In this document: in pieces, positions 15,295 through 23,033 of the stretch | How positions within the stretch are numbered: position 1 is the stretch's first letter | Layout: every line of letters begins with the position of its first letter | From: Candidatus Sigynarchaeota archaeon | GTDB taxonomy: Archaea; Asgardarchaeota; Jordarchaeia; Jordarchaeales; Jordarchaeaceae | Assembly (NCBI GenBank): GCA_030587505.1 | Contig: JAUQYY010000373.1 | Span: 1-31,111 of the forward strand | Length of the DNA: 31,111 nucleotides | Direction: 5' to 3' | Translations under genes and position numbers: made by a program | Notes under the pieces: generated by a model | Databases searched by the model: none | The model's input: only the letters and a program-made list of their open reading frames with translations | What the model was told of the DNA's origin: nothing

Positions 15295-15708
15295 ATGTCT
15301 AAGAGGAAGAGCAAGAGAAGAGCCACGAGGAAGAAATCCAGAGGAATAACACTGGTTGGCTCGCTTCTCTTGATAGTCTCTATATTCGTGCCAAGCATAG
15401 GAGTAGGAATAGTGACCCCGCCAGGTCAGTTCTTCCCATCATTCACAGGAACCATCGTATGGCCATGGCTTGACATCTTCGGAATTCTAGCTTTAATAAT
15501 GGGCATAATCGCACTGGTCGGCGTACTCATAGATACAAGCGACGTATCCATGATTCTAGTCGTACTCGGTGGAGTTATAGGGCTAATAGTGGGAATAATA
15601 GATTTATTCATATTCCTTACATCGGGAATAATTCTCGCTCTGGCGCCTAGCTGTGCATTCTTAGGTGGACTCCTAGCATTACTGGGAGCACTAAGAGTCA
15701 GAATTTAA
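15295..15708 (+). CDS. Small integral membrane protein, four helices
   Basis: I recognise no family for this 137-residue protein. The first 17 residues are very basic (MSKRKSKRRATRKKSRG) and should stay in the cytoplasm. Hydrophobic segments follow at about 18-40, 58-79, 84-106 and 108-134, rich in Gly, Ile and Leu, which fits a compact four-helix membrane protein. A short hydrophilic loop (about 41-57) contains PPGQFFPSFTG. GAGGT lies six bases before the ATG. It is followed by a T-tract and seems to be a single-gene unit. The two genes beside it give no clue to function. Confidence 0.75.
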   Translation: MSKRKSKRRATRKKSRGITLVGSLLLIVSIFVPSIGVGIVTPPGQFFPSFTGTIVWPWLDIFGILALIMGIIALVGVLIDTSDVSMILVVLGGVIGLIVGIIDLFIFLTSGIILALAPSCAFLGGLLALLGALRVRI

Positions 15709-15719
15709 TACCACCAACC

Positions 15720-15729
15720 TTCTTTTTTT
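15720..15729 (+). terminator. T-tract terminator after the membrane protein gene
   Basis: A run of seven T, in ttcttttttt, begins about 12 bases after the stop codon; archaeal polymerase stops on such tracts. Confidence 0.55.
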
Positions 15730-15840
15730 CGATGCTTCCCCGCAACTTTTGGGGTAAAACTCTCAGGCTCACTAGATCACCTGTTCTTTTACTCCTAGGT
15801 GCATTAAGCTACTGGCACACCCCTTTTATTGAGGAAAGCT

Positions 15841-15853
15841 TAACACGGTGTTA
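15841..15853. promoter_or_regulatory. Perfect palindrome TAACACGGTGTTA, operator-like
   Basis: Six bases on each side of a central G are perfectly complementary. It stands about 30-40 bases before an AT-rich TATA-like run (15878-15894), the geometry of an activator or operator site. No gene starts soon after, so the target is unclear. Confidence 0.35.
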
Positions 15854-15982
15854 CACAGAGAATATTTACATGTATATGTTAAAAATATAAATATTATAAG
15901 TTGAATATTACCATTATTGAGTTAGTTCCTAGGGCTTCTTTTTTACACAACTATGTTTATTTACATAAAAAATGATAAAAAG

Positions 15983-15990
15983 TTTTATAT
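15983..15990 (+). promoter_or_regulatory. TATA box of purC
   Basis: TTTTATAT at 15983-15990 predicts transcription from about 16012-16015, leaving a leader of about 55 bases before the purC ATG. Confidence 0.55.
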
Positions 15991-16014
15991 TGGGAGTACA
16001 GATAGTTGAAAGTG

Positions 16015-16047
16015 ATGGAGCCTTGGGTCTTCCACCGGCAGACCTAA
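16015..16047 (+). CDS. Possible leaderless 10-codon leader peptide before purC
   Basis: ATG at 16015 (MEPWVFHRQT, stop TAA at 16045) coincides with the predicted purC start site, about 26 bases after the TATA box, so it could be translated without a leader. It covers one arm of a stem-loop (16018-16056) that abuts the purC ribosome-binding site, the layout of a translation-coupled attenuator. The ORF is short enough to be chance. Confidence 0.3.
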   Translation: MEPWVFHRQT

Positions 16048-16056
16048 AAACGGCTC
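16018..16056 (+). promoter_or_regulatory. Nested stem-loop in the purC leader
   Basis: GAGCC (16018-16022) pairs with GGCTC (16052-16056), and inside it GGTCT (16026-16030) pairs with AGACC (16040-16044) around a nine-base loop. The ribosome-binding site GGAG starts at 16057, directly after the outer stem. I see no match to known purine, PRPP or ZTP riboswitch consensus. Confidence 0.45.
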
Positions 16057-16068
16057 GGAGACAAGGAT

Positions 16069-16818
16069 ATGTCCAAATCATTAGGTAAAATACTCTCCGA
16101 GGGTAAAACAAAAATCGTGCGAGAAACAGAATCGAGCGATGTGGTCCTCCTAGAATTCAAGGACAGCATCACCGCCCTCGACGGGGAGAAAATGGACACC
16201 TTGAGAGGAAAGGCCATAATAAACTCACACATATCAGCCTACTTCTTAGAACTGTTGGAAAAAGAGGGCGTCCCCACTCACTTTGTAGAGTTTATTGAAC
16301 CGAACATGATGAAGGTAAAGAACCTTGAAATGATACCCGTGGAGGTCGTGTGCAGAAACATTGCCGCGGGTCACCTGGTGAAGAATTACCCCATAGAAGA
16401 GGGAACCCCGCTGAACCCGCCTGTTGTGGAATTTTACCTCAAGGACGACGCACGCCACGACCCTATGCTCAATGACGATCACCTTGTGATCCTGGGACTC
16501 GCCTCCAGAGAGGAAGTTAAAAAAATCAGAGAAATCGCTCTTGAGACCAACAGAGTTCTGAGAGAGGCTTTGAAGGCTAAAGGCCTCACTCTCGTAGACT
16601 TCAAGATAGAAGTCGGGCGGGGAGGCGACGGCAAAATCTATGTGGGCGATGAGATTAACGGGGACTCGATGAGAATATGGGAAGAGGGAACAAATAAAAT
16701 CCTAGATAAGGACGTCTACAGAAAGGGTGGAACACTCGACGAGGTTCTGGACACGTATGTCAAACTTTACGAGAGGCTTTTGGGGGAACCTCCCCCAATC
16801 GGAGGGCGTTCGGATTGA
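16069..16818 (+). CDS. purC: PurC, SAICAR synthetase
   Basis: Phosphoribosylaminoimidazole-succinocarboxamide synthase joins aspartate to CAIR using ATP, the step after PurE. The 249 residues carry the ATP-binding SEGKTKIVRE, the substrate-binding LEFKDSITALDGEK, VVCRNIAAGHLVKNYP and DDARHDPMLNDDHL, and a near-C-terminal VGDEINGDSMRIW, all as expected for the family at normal length. GGAG lies eight bases before the ATG. Its stop overlaps the TTG start of purS (TTGA), so the two are translated together. Expression is probably set by the promoter at 15983 and possibly by the leader hairpin. Confidence 0.97.
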   Translation: MSKSLGKILSEGKTKIVRETESSDVVLLEFKDSITALDGEKMDTLRGKAIINSHISAYFLELLEKEGVPTHFVEFIEPNMMKVKNLEMIPVEVVCRNIAAGHLVKNYPIEEGTPLNPPVVEFYLKDDARHDPMLNDDHLVILGLASREEVKKIREIALETNRVLREALKAKGLTLVDFKIEVGRGGDGKIYVGDEINGDSMRIWEEGTNKILDKDVYRKGGTLDEVLDTYVKLYERLLGEPPPIGGRSD

Positions 16819-17072
16819 ACAATTATGTGCTGGAAATCAAAATTGAGAACAAGCCCGGTGCAAGGGACCCGGAAGGGGAAACCATACTCAGAGACCTGAT
16901 AAACCAGAACGGGTTCGAAATGGTTAAAAACGTAAGGTCGGGGAAGTTCCTCCGCGTGAATCTGGAAGCAGAAAGCAAAGAGGAAGCCAAAGACATCGTA
17001 TACAGAATGTGCAACGACTTAAGAATTTTCAACCCGGTTATTCACACTGTCACCATAAACGTGAAGGAGTAA
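16815..17072 (+). CDS. purS: PurS, FGAM synthase small subunit
   Basis: This 85-residue protein bridges PurQ and PurL in the three-part FGAM synthase of archaea and Gram-positives and helps pass ammonia between them. The pattern NYVLEIKIENKPGARDPEGET, VKNVRSGKFLRVNLEAESKE and IVYRMCNDLRIFNPVIHTV matches the family well. The start is TTG overlapping the purC stop, with GGAGGG about nine bases upstream. About 250 bases separate it from purQ, unusual for partners that act together, so purQ seems to have its own promoter. Confidence 0.95.
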   Translation: MNNYVLEIKIENKPGARDPEGETILRDLINQNGFEMVKNVRSGKFLRVNLEAESKEEAKDIVYRMCNDLRIFNPVIHTVTINVKE

Positions 17073-17321
17073 GAGAGTTTCACCTTACCTTAAAGTTTTA
17101 GAGGTTTAGGATTCATGCAAAGTCTAACTCCACTCGGTTCACAGAAACCATCCACAACACCTTTACTTCTAATCACTAGAAAGGTGGGTAAGCGTATTAA
17201 ATTAAGCCGTTGTCCCGGTAAACGGTTTCACTCCGCCCCAACTCAGAGGCTTCTAATGGTGAAGATTGTTGAAACGTCATACACACTCTAACAGTTTGAT
17301 TTGTCCCTTGAGAGGGTGCTC
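17073..17321. promoter_or_regulatory. Promoter and leader region inside the purine cluster, before purQ
   Basis: The gap holds a TATA-like gtattaaatta (17195-17205), a hairpin CCGTT (17207-17211)/AACGG (17221-17225) near the predicted start site, and an 11-codon ORF (17256-17291). It suggests that purQLFFD is a separate transcription unit from purCS. No tRNA or other RNA gene is visible. Confidence 0.4.
17256..17291 (+). CDS. Possible 11-codon leader ORF before purQ
   Basis: ATG at 17256 (MVKIVETSYTL, stop TAA) has GAGG six bases upstream and ends 30 bases before the purQ ATG. It is the end of a longer 58-codon frame from 17115 that does not look like protein. Chance occurrence is quite possible. 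Confidence 0.2.
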   Translation: MVKIVETSYTL

Positions 17322-18023
17322 ATGAAAGTAGCGGTTATTCGGTTCCCCGGATCCAACTGCGACCTAGACACGGTGTACGTACTCAGAAATATTATAGGAG
17401 TAGAAACGGAACTCGTGTGGCACAGGGATTTCCATAACGGGCAATTCGACGCGGTTATACTTCCGGGCGGCTTCTCGTACGGAGACGCTTTGAGGGCAGG
17501 TGTTATAGCAGCGTACAGTCCCGCGATGAAGGAGGTAAGAGAGATGGCCAGGGAGGGTAAACCAGTTTTGGGTATATGTAACGGTTTCCAGATTCTGGTG
17601 GAATCAGGCCTACTTGACGGAGCCTTACTGAGGAACGACTGCCTAACTTTTGTGTGTAAGTGGGTTACGCTCCGCGTTGAAAACACGGAAACCTCGTTCA
17701 CCAACAAAATGAGAAAAGGGCAGGTCCTAAGAGTGCCCATCGCCCATAACGAGGGGCGATACTACAACGACGAGGAAGCCATCCGCGAGATGGAGGAAAA
17801 TAACCAGATTGTTTTTAGGTATTCGGATAAGCGCGGCGAAGTAACAGCCAACTCGAACCCCAATGGGTCGATTGGTAACATAGCGGGCATCTGCAATCTT
17901 GAGGGAAACGTTGTGGGTTTAATGCCTCACCCCGAAAGGGCTTCTGAGCAGATTCTCAGCCCCTACAAAACAGACCACGGAAGATTATTCTTCGAATCCA
18001 TGATTAACGCAATCAAAAAATGA
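17322..18023 (+). CDS. purQ: PurQ, FGAM synthase glutaminase subunit
   Basis: A class I glutamine amidotransferase that makes ammonia for PurL. I choose the ATG at 17322 (233 residues) because the protein then starts MKVAVIRFPGSNCDLDT, typical of PurQ, with agaggg just upstream; the TTG at 17301 adds seven unconserved residues. The nucleophile Cys86 lies in VLGICNGFQIL and the His203/Glu205 pair in GLMPHPERAS. LPGGFSYGDALRAGVIA has Ala where many homologues have Tyr after GD, a mild change. PurL follows after ten bases. Confidence 0.96.
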   Translation: MKVAVIRFPGSNCDLDTVYVLRNIIGVETELVWHRDFHNGQFDAVILPGGFSYGDALRAGVIAAYSPAMKEVREMAREGKPVLGICNGFQILVESGLLDGALLRNDCLTFVCKWVTLRVENTETSFTNKMRKGQVLRVPIAHNEGRYYNDEEAIREMEENNQIVFRYSDKRGEVTANSNPNGSIGNIAGICNLEGNVVGLMPHPERASEQILSPYKTDHGRLFFESMINAIKK

Positions 18024-18033
18024 GGAAGCACAA

Positions 18034-20250
18034 TTGACAATAATTGATGACGTTCAGGTAGAACTAGACCCGGAAGAGTTGAAAAAAGCAGAAAGAATGT
18101 TGGGAAGAAAGCCTAACGCCGTGGAAGCGGGTATGATAGACGTCATGTGGTCCGAGCACTGCTCCTACAAATCCTCGAGGCCGGTCTTGAAGTTGCTTCC
18201 CCAAAAAGGACCCAGAGTGGTGTGCGGACCTGGACAAGACGCAGGCGCCGTTGACATCGGAGACAATTACGTTGTGGTTTTCAAAATCGAATCCCACAAT
18301 CATCCATCAGCGATTGAACCCTACAACGGAGCCGCCACGGGAATAGGCGGAATAATCAGAGATATTTTGTGTATGGGCGCACGCCCCATAGCCCTCCTCG
18401 ACCCGCTGCGCTTCGGATCCCTTAAAAGCCCTCACTCACGCTGGCTTTTTAAGTATGTGGTTAAGGGCATAGCAGACTACGGAAACTGTGTGGGAATCCC
18501 CACCGTTGGGGGAGAAGTGGAATTCGATGAAAGCTTCGAATCAAACTGTTTAGTAAACGTTGCCTGCGTCGGCGTCGCCAAGAGGGACGAAATCGTTTTA
18601 TCCGAAGCCAAGTATCCGGGGGATGTGGTTATTCTGGCAGGTGGCTCCACCGGAAGAGACGGCATTCACGGAGTCACTTTCGCCTCACGAGCACTAACCG
18701 AGGAATCCGAGGAAGACCGTCCAGCCGTTCAGGTCGGTGATCCCTTCACAAAAAAACTCATAATTGACGCCACCCTAGAAATTCTGAAAACCGGTTTCGT
18801 GCACGGGCTGAAGGACTTGGGTGGCGGGGGATTAACGTGTGCCTCCTCGGAGATGGCGAGTAAAGGAGGAACAGGAATCGACATCGAACTCTCAAAGGTT
18901 CACCTTAGGGAGAAGGGGCTCTCACCCTTCGAGATAATGCTCTCAGAATCCCAGGAACGCATGCTTTTTGTCGTGGATCCGAAGGGAGTAGAAGTCGTAA
19001 CAGGAATACTGGACAAGTACGGGTTGCGTTGGAGTATCATCGGTAAGGTCACCGAATCAGGATACGTTAACGTCTATTTGGACGGCTCTCTGGTTGCCAG
19101 AGTCCCCGCAAAACTATTGGCTGAGTCCCCTACAATAGAGAGAAAAGCAGAAAAACCGTCCTACATCGACGCCCTGAGAGAGGTTAAAAAACCCAAAATG
19201 CCCGACAACCTGACGGAAATACTTTTACAGCTTATGGCTTCCGAGAACATCGCTAGCAAGGAGTGGGTCTATCGACAGTACGACCACGAGGTGGGGATCA
19301 GAAGCGTGGTGAAGTGCGGGGAGGGAGACGCGGCAGTTCTCAGAATTCTCGGTGAGGACAAGGGCATCGCCGTTTCCAGCGACTGTAACTCAAGGCATTG
19401 CTACCTTGACCCCTACAATGGAGGAGCAGGTGCGGTTGCCGAAGCCTGCAGAAACGTTGCGGCTGTGGGGGCTCGCCCCCTAGCAATTGTAGATTGTTTG
19501 AATTTTGGAAACCCTGAAAAGGCTGATGTTTTTTGGCAGTTCCGGGAAACTGTTCGGGGAATGTCGGACATGTGCAAGGTGATGCAGACGCCCTGCGTGG
19601 GTGGTAACGTGAGCTTCTATAACGAGGACGAGGTGACGAAAAAGGCCGTAAAACCATCACCCGTCGTGGTCGCCCTCGGAGTATTGGGCACGCTCAAAAA
19701 GGTTATAACATTAACATTCAAAAGTGTTGGCGACCCCATTATACTTATAGGAGAAACGCTTCCCGAGATGGGTGGCTCAGAATACTACCACTCGATCCAC
19801 CACATTGAGGGAGGAGTAGCACCAAAGGTTGACATGCAGAAAGAGAAAAAAACCATAGATTTCCTTCTGTCAGCCATACAGAAGAACTACGTTAACGCGG
19901 CTCATGACTGCTCGAAAGGTGGGGTTGGAGTGGCGCTTTCGCTGATGAGTGTAAAGAGCAGTAAGGGTGTTGAGGTAGACCTCGGAAAAACCGGTGCAGA
20001 GAACATCAGGCTGGACGAACTGCTATTTTCCGAAAGTCACTCACGGTTTATTGTCACAACACCAAAATCTAAAGTTAATGATTTTCTTGAACTCGCCGAG
20101 AAATGGGGTGTGGAAGCACATCACATCGGAAATGTGAGTGGTTCATCTCGAGTCGTGTTTCTTCATGATGGTAATGAAATTGTTAACTGTGACTTGAAAG
20201 ATTTAAAACAAGCTTGGGAGAAAACCATACCATCATTTATGGGGCTTTAA
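18034..20250 (+). CDS. purL: PurL, FGAM synthase large subunit
   Basis: The ATP-dependent synthetase subunit that turns FGAR into FGAM with ammonia from PurQ. At 738 residues it is the small archaeal/Bacillus-type PurL, without the fused glutaminase. Visible: MIDVMWSEHCSYKSSRPVLK, IESHNHPSAIEPYNGAATGI, GIIRDILCMGARPIALLDPL and, in the second half, a repeat of the fold with SSDCNSRHCYLDPYNGGAGA and CVGGNVSFYNE. The start is TTG with GAGGA seven bases upstream. The next gene starts one base after its stop. Confidence 0.96.
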   Translation: MTIIDDVQVELDPEELKKAERMLGRKPNAVEAGMIDVMWSEHCSYKSSRPVLKLLPQKGPRVVCGPGQDAGAVDIGDNYVVVFKIESHNHPSAIEPYNGAATGIGGIIRDILCMGARPIALLDPLRFGSLKSPHSRWLFKYVVKGIADYGNCVGIPTVGGEVEFDESFESNCLVNVACVGVAKRDEIVLSEAKYPGDVVILAGGSTGRDGIHGVTFASRALTEESEEDRPAVQVGDPFTKKLIIDATLEILKTGFVHGLKDLGGGGLTCASSEMASKGGTGIDIELSKVHLREKGLSPFEIMLSESQERMLFVVDPKGVEVVTGILDKYGLRWSIIGKVTESGYVNVYLDGSLVARVPAKLLAESPTIERKAEKPSYIDALREVKKPKMPDNLTEILLQLMASENIASKEWVYRQYDHEVGIRSVVKCGEGDAAVLRILGEDKGIAVSSDCNSRHCYLDPYNGGAGAVAEACRNVAAVGARPLAIVDCLNFGNPEKADVFWQFRETVRGMSDMCKVMQTPCVGGNVSFYNEDEVTKKAVKPSPVVVALGVLGTLKKVITLTFKSVGDPIILIGETLPEMGGSEYYHSIHHIEGGVAPKVDMQKEKKTIDFLLSAIQKNYVNAAHDCSKGGVGVALSLMSVKSSKGVEVDLGKTGAENIRLDELLFSESHSRFIVTTPKSKVNDFLELAEKWGVEAHHIGNVSGSSRVVFLHDGNEIVNCDLKDLKQAWEKTIPSFMGL

Positions 20251-20251
20251 A

Positions 20252-21697
20252 ATGTTTGAGATGTCTTCCGTGGGTAAGCCTCGTGAGCACTGCGGGGTAA
20301 TAGGGGTTTACTCACCAGACAAGTCGATTCAGGTCTCAAGATACGCGTTCGACGGCTTACTCGCGCTCCAGCACAGAGGACAGGAATCCGCAGGAATATA
20401 CGTGCAGAACGGAAAGGGAATCACGGGACACAAGGACATAGGCCTCGCCAGCACAGTTTTCACAAAGAAAATACTTTCCACGCTCTACGGAAGCAAGGCA
20501 ATAGCTCACGTCAGGTACAGCACAACGGCGGACAGCAACATTGAGAACGCGCAGCCCAAAAAGTTCGTCTCAACTTTGGGTTCCTACGCCATCGCCTTCA
20601 ACGGAACAATAACCAACTTCCTCAAACTGAGAGCTATACTGGAAGACAAAGGACACGTATTCCACACCGACTCCGACACGGAAACAATAGCCCACGTCTT
20701 GGCGGCGAATCTACTGGAAACAGACGACTACAGCCAAGCAATAGTAGAAAGCATGCATGAACTGAAGGGCTCATACTCTATGGTTTTGCTCAACGAAGCC
20801 GGTGAACTCTACGCCGTGCGGGACCCGTTAGGATTCAAACCGTTGTGTATAGGAAAAATAAACGACATTTACATGATAGCCTCCGAAACCGCAGCTATCG
20901 AATCCCTCAACGGCAAGGTCATACAGTACGTGGAACCGGGAGAGGTAACACGCATCACAGACGATGGACCCGTAAGGGAAACAACTGTTAAGGCAGACAG
21001 GCGCGCACGCTGCATGTTCGAGTTTATTTACTTCTCAAGAACAGATTCCAAATTCGACGGGATATCTATTTACAAGGTTAGAGAAAGGCTAGGGAAAATA
21101 CTCTCAGAAATACACCCTGTAGATGCGGATATCGTCGTACCTGTCCCCGACTCTGGCAGAACAGCGGCCATGGGATTCGCAGAAGAATCAGGCATACCCC
21201 TAAAGGAGGGACTGATTAAAAACCGGTATGTTTGGCGAACATTCATCATGCCGGTAAAGGCGGAGAGGGAGAACCACGTTAAGCTAAAGCTCAACCCTGT
21301 CAGAGAACTTATTAGCGGAAAGGATGTTGTACTCATAGACGACTCCATAGTTCGCGCCACCACAATGAAAAGAATAGTGTGTCTCGTCAGAAACGCGGGA
21401 GCCAGAAAAGTCCACGTAAGAGTTAGCTGCCCACCCATCATAGCCCCCTGCTACATGGGAATAGACTTCCCAACCAGCCGCGAACTAATCGCCTCGGCAA
21501 AAACGATCAAAGAGATCGAAAAATTCATCGGCGCGGACTCACTCGGATACATGACAATAGACGGCCTAATGCAGGGCATTGGACTACCCGAAAACGAGCT
21601 CTGCCTCGCCTGCCTCAACAAAAACTACCCCATAGAGTCCATAGATACAGACTACCTGGAGAAACAACTCGGAGGCGCAAGAAGAAGTGAAAATTAA
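20252..21697 (+). CDS. purF: PurF1, amidophosphoribosyltransferase with altered PRPP loop
   Basis: The first of two tandem PurF paralogues (481 residues), catalysing or co-catalysing formation of phosphoribosylamine from PRPP and glutamine. A 13-residue propeptide precedes the nucleophile Cys14 (HCGVIGVY). The glutaminase side is intact: HRGQE, HVRYST with Arg88, FNG (Asn117-Gly118) and Asp142. Cys254, Cys400, Cys451 and Cys454 match the four [4Fe-4S] ligands of Bacillus PurF. On the phosphoribosyl side two hallmark segments deviate: DDSIVRATT (Ala369 for the usual Gly of the PRPP loop) and NRYVWRTFI (Trp328 for Gly). It follows purL by one base and overlaps PurF2 by eleven bases. Confidence 0.94.
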   Translation: MFEMSSVGKPREHCGVIGVYSPDKSIQVSRYAFDGLLALQHRGQESAGIYVQNGKGITGHKDIGLASTVFTKKILSTLYGSKAIAHVRYSTTADSNIENAQPKKFVSTLGSYAIAFNGTITNFLKLRAILEDKGHVFHTDSDTETIAHVLAANLLETDDYSQAIVESMHELKGSYSMVLLNEAGELYAVRDPLGFKPLCIGKINDIYMIASETAAIESLNGKVIQYVEPGEVTRITDDGPVRETTVKADRRARCMFEFIYFSRTDSKFDGISIYKVRERLGKILSEIHPVDADIVVPVPDSGRTAAMGFAEESGIPLKEGLIKNRYVWRTFIMPVKAERENHVKLKLNPVRELISGKDVVLIDDSIVRATTMKRIVCLVRNAGARKVHVRVSCPPIIAPCYMGIDFPTSRELIASAKTIKEIEKFIGADSLGYMTIDGLMQGIGLPENELCLACLNKNYPIESIDTDYLEKQLGGARRSEN

Positions 21698-23030
21698 AGA
21701 GAGATGCGGCGTATTCGGAATCTACGCCTTTGATCAAAAGTGGAACGTCTCAAGATTCGTTTATTACGCGTTAATCGCATCCCAAAACAGGGGACAAGAA
21801 ACCTGCGGAATAGCAACATTCAACGGAAACGAGATCAGATGCACGAAAGGTAAAGGAATGGTAGAAGAATTCTTCTCGTCAGAAAAACTGGAAAAACTAC
21901 CCGGCTGGATAGGCCTAGGAAACGTCAGCCCAACAAACCCAGAATCCCACCAAAACATCCAACCAGTGAGCGCAAACAATTCCAATTTGGTATTCAGCTA
22001 CAATGGAAAAATCCTCAACTACAGAGAAATAGTTAACAACTCAAAACTCGGCGAAAACGAAGACGCCAACATCGCCGCAAAACTACTCTCCGAAGAATTA
22101 GAAAAAAGCGACCCACTAGAAGCCACCGAGAGCGTAATGGAGCGGTTTAGAGGCGCCTACTCATTCGTAGCGGTCACCAAAAACGCCGAGATGATCGTGG
22201 CCCGAGACCCAATGGGCATAAAACCCCTGTGCATCGGAAGCTTCGGCTTCGACCACGGAGCCGTAGCGTCCGAGAGCGCCTCCCTAGACGTCATAGGCGC
22301 AGACTACAAGGCGCCCATAAAACCCGGAGAAATATACGTTTTCACACCCTACAGCATCGAAAGAAAGCAGGCGTTCAAACCACAGCCCAAGTACTGCGCA
22401 TTCGAGTACGTGTACTTCTCACGCCCAGACTCCATCATAAACGACAAATCCGTCTACGAAGCCAGAATGAAAATAGGAGAGTACCTAGCCAAAGAGTTCC
22501 CCGTAGACGCGGACGCGGTCGTAGGAGTACCCGAAACGGCAATCCCATTCGCCATGGCCTACTCAAACTACACGGGCATACCCATAGAGATGGGATTCGT
22601 GAGAACTGGCCGAGCCGTACGAACAGCAATAAAACCAACACAATTCGAACGCCTAGTCGGAGTACAGCTCAAACTAAACCCAATACGCCGAGCAATCAGA
22701 GGGAAAAAAGTGGTCCTAATAGACGACAGCGTAGTCAGAGGAACCACAACCAGAAACATAGTCAACCTCATGCGCAACCGCATAGGAGCCAAAGAAGTAC
22801 ACGTAAGAATCGGCAGCCCACGACTTGTCTCACCCTGCCCATTCGGCGTAGAAGTACCAGAAAAAGACGAACTCATAGCAGCAAACCTAACACCAGACGA
22901 AGTAAGCAGAGTTGTTGGCGCAGACACCTTCGCCTGGCTATCCCTCGAAGGCGTCGTCGACGCCATAGGATTCCCAAAAGAAAAACTATGCCTGGGATGC
23001 TTCACAGGCGAGTACCCCTTAGGAGGATAA
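21687..23030 (+). CDS. PurF2, divergent amidophosphoribosyltransferase paralogue
   Basis: A second PurF family protein (447 residues, GTG start) with Cys7 directly placed as nucleophile after six residues. The PRPP loop is canonical (LIDDSVVRGTTTR, Arg351-Gly352-Thr353-Thr354), and the iron-sulfur ligands are kept (Cys237, Cys384, Cys435, Cys438). The glutamine site is damaged: the HVRYST segment reads NVSPTN, so the arginine that holds the glutamine carboxylate is Ser81. RGQE, YNG and Asp126 remain. The flexible loop NRYVGRT reads TGRAVRT. Its start overlaps the PurF1 end, so the two are translated together. It may form a mixed complex with PurF1. Confidence 0.9.
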   Translation: MKIKERCGVFGIYAFDQKWNVSRFVYYALIASQNRGQETCGIATFNGNEIRCTKGKGMVEEFFSSEKLEKLPGWIGLGNVSPTNPESHQNIQPVSANNSNLVFSYNGKILNYREIVNNSKLGENEDANIAAKLLSEELEKSDPLEATESVMERFRGAYSFVAVTKNAEMIVARDPMGIKPLCIGSFGFDHGAVASESASLDVIGADYKAPIKPGEIYVFTPYSIERKQAFKPQPKYCAFEYVYFSRPDSIINDKSVYEARMKIGEYLAKEFPVDADAVVGVPETAIPFAMAYSNYTGIPIEMGFVRTGRAVRTAIKPTQFERLVGVQLKLNPIRRAIRGKKVVLIDDSVVRGTTTRNIVNLMRNRIGAKEVHVRIGSPRLVSPCPFGVEVPEKDELIAANLTPDEVSRVVGADTFAWLSLEGVVDAIGFPKEKLCLGCFTGEYPLGG

Positions 23031-23033
23031 AAA

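Larger units (their letters stand above)
15709..16068. promoter_or_regulatory. Intergenic region before purC
   Basis: This 360-base gap holds a T-tract terminator at its left end, a perfect 13-base palindrome (15841-15853), a larger AT-rich inverted repeat (AATATTTA 15861-15868 with TAAATATT 15888-15895), and the purC promoter and leader at its right end. A 52-codon frame (15732-15890) has no ribosome-binding site and I do not accept it. Confidence 0.5.

Noticed and set aside
15732..15890. A 52-codon ATG frame with a hydrophobic stretch between the membrane protein gene and purC
   Set aside because: It starts right after a T-tract terminator, has no ribosome-binding site and runs into AT-rich promoter-like DNA.
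17100..17290. Possible tRNA or riboswitch in the purS-purQ gap
   Set aside because: No T-arm consensus, cloverleaf or known purine, PRPP or ZTP motif could be found; only one short hairpin pairs well.
17115..17291. A 58-codon ATG frame between purS and purQ with gagg about ten bases upstream
   Set aside because: Its composition (Ser, Thr, Pro, Arg, Lys with no core) does not look like a protein, and the predicted purQ start site lies inside it. Only its last 11 codons are noted as a possible leader ORF.
20252..23030. The two PurF genes as a recent duplication or assembly repeat
   Set aside because: They differ throughout in sequence, length, start codon and active-site residues, so they are old paralogues.
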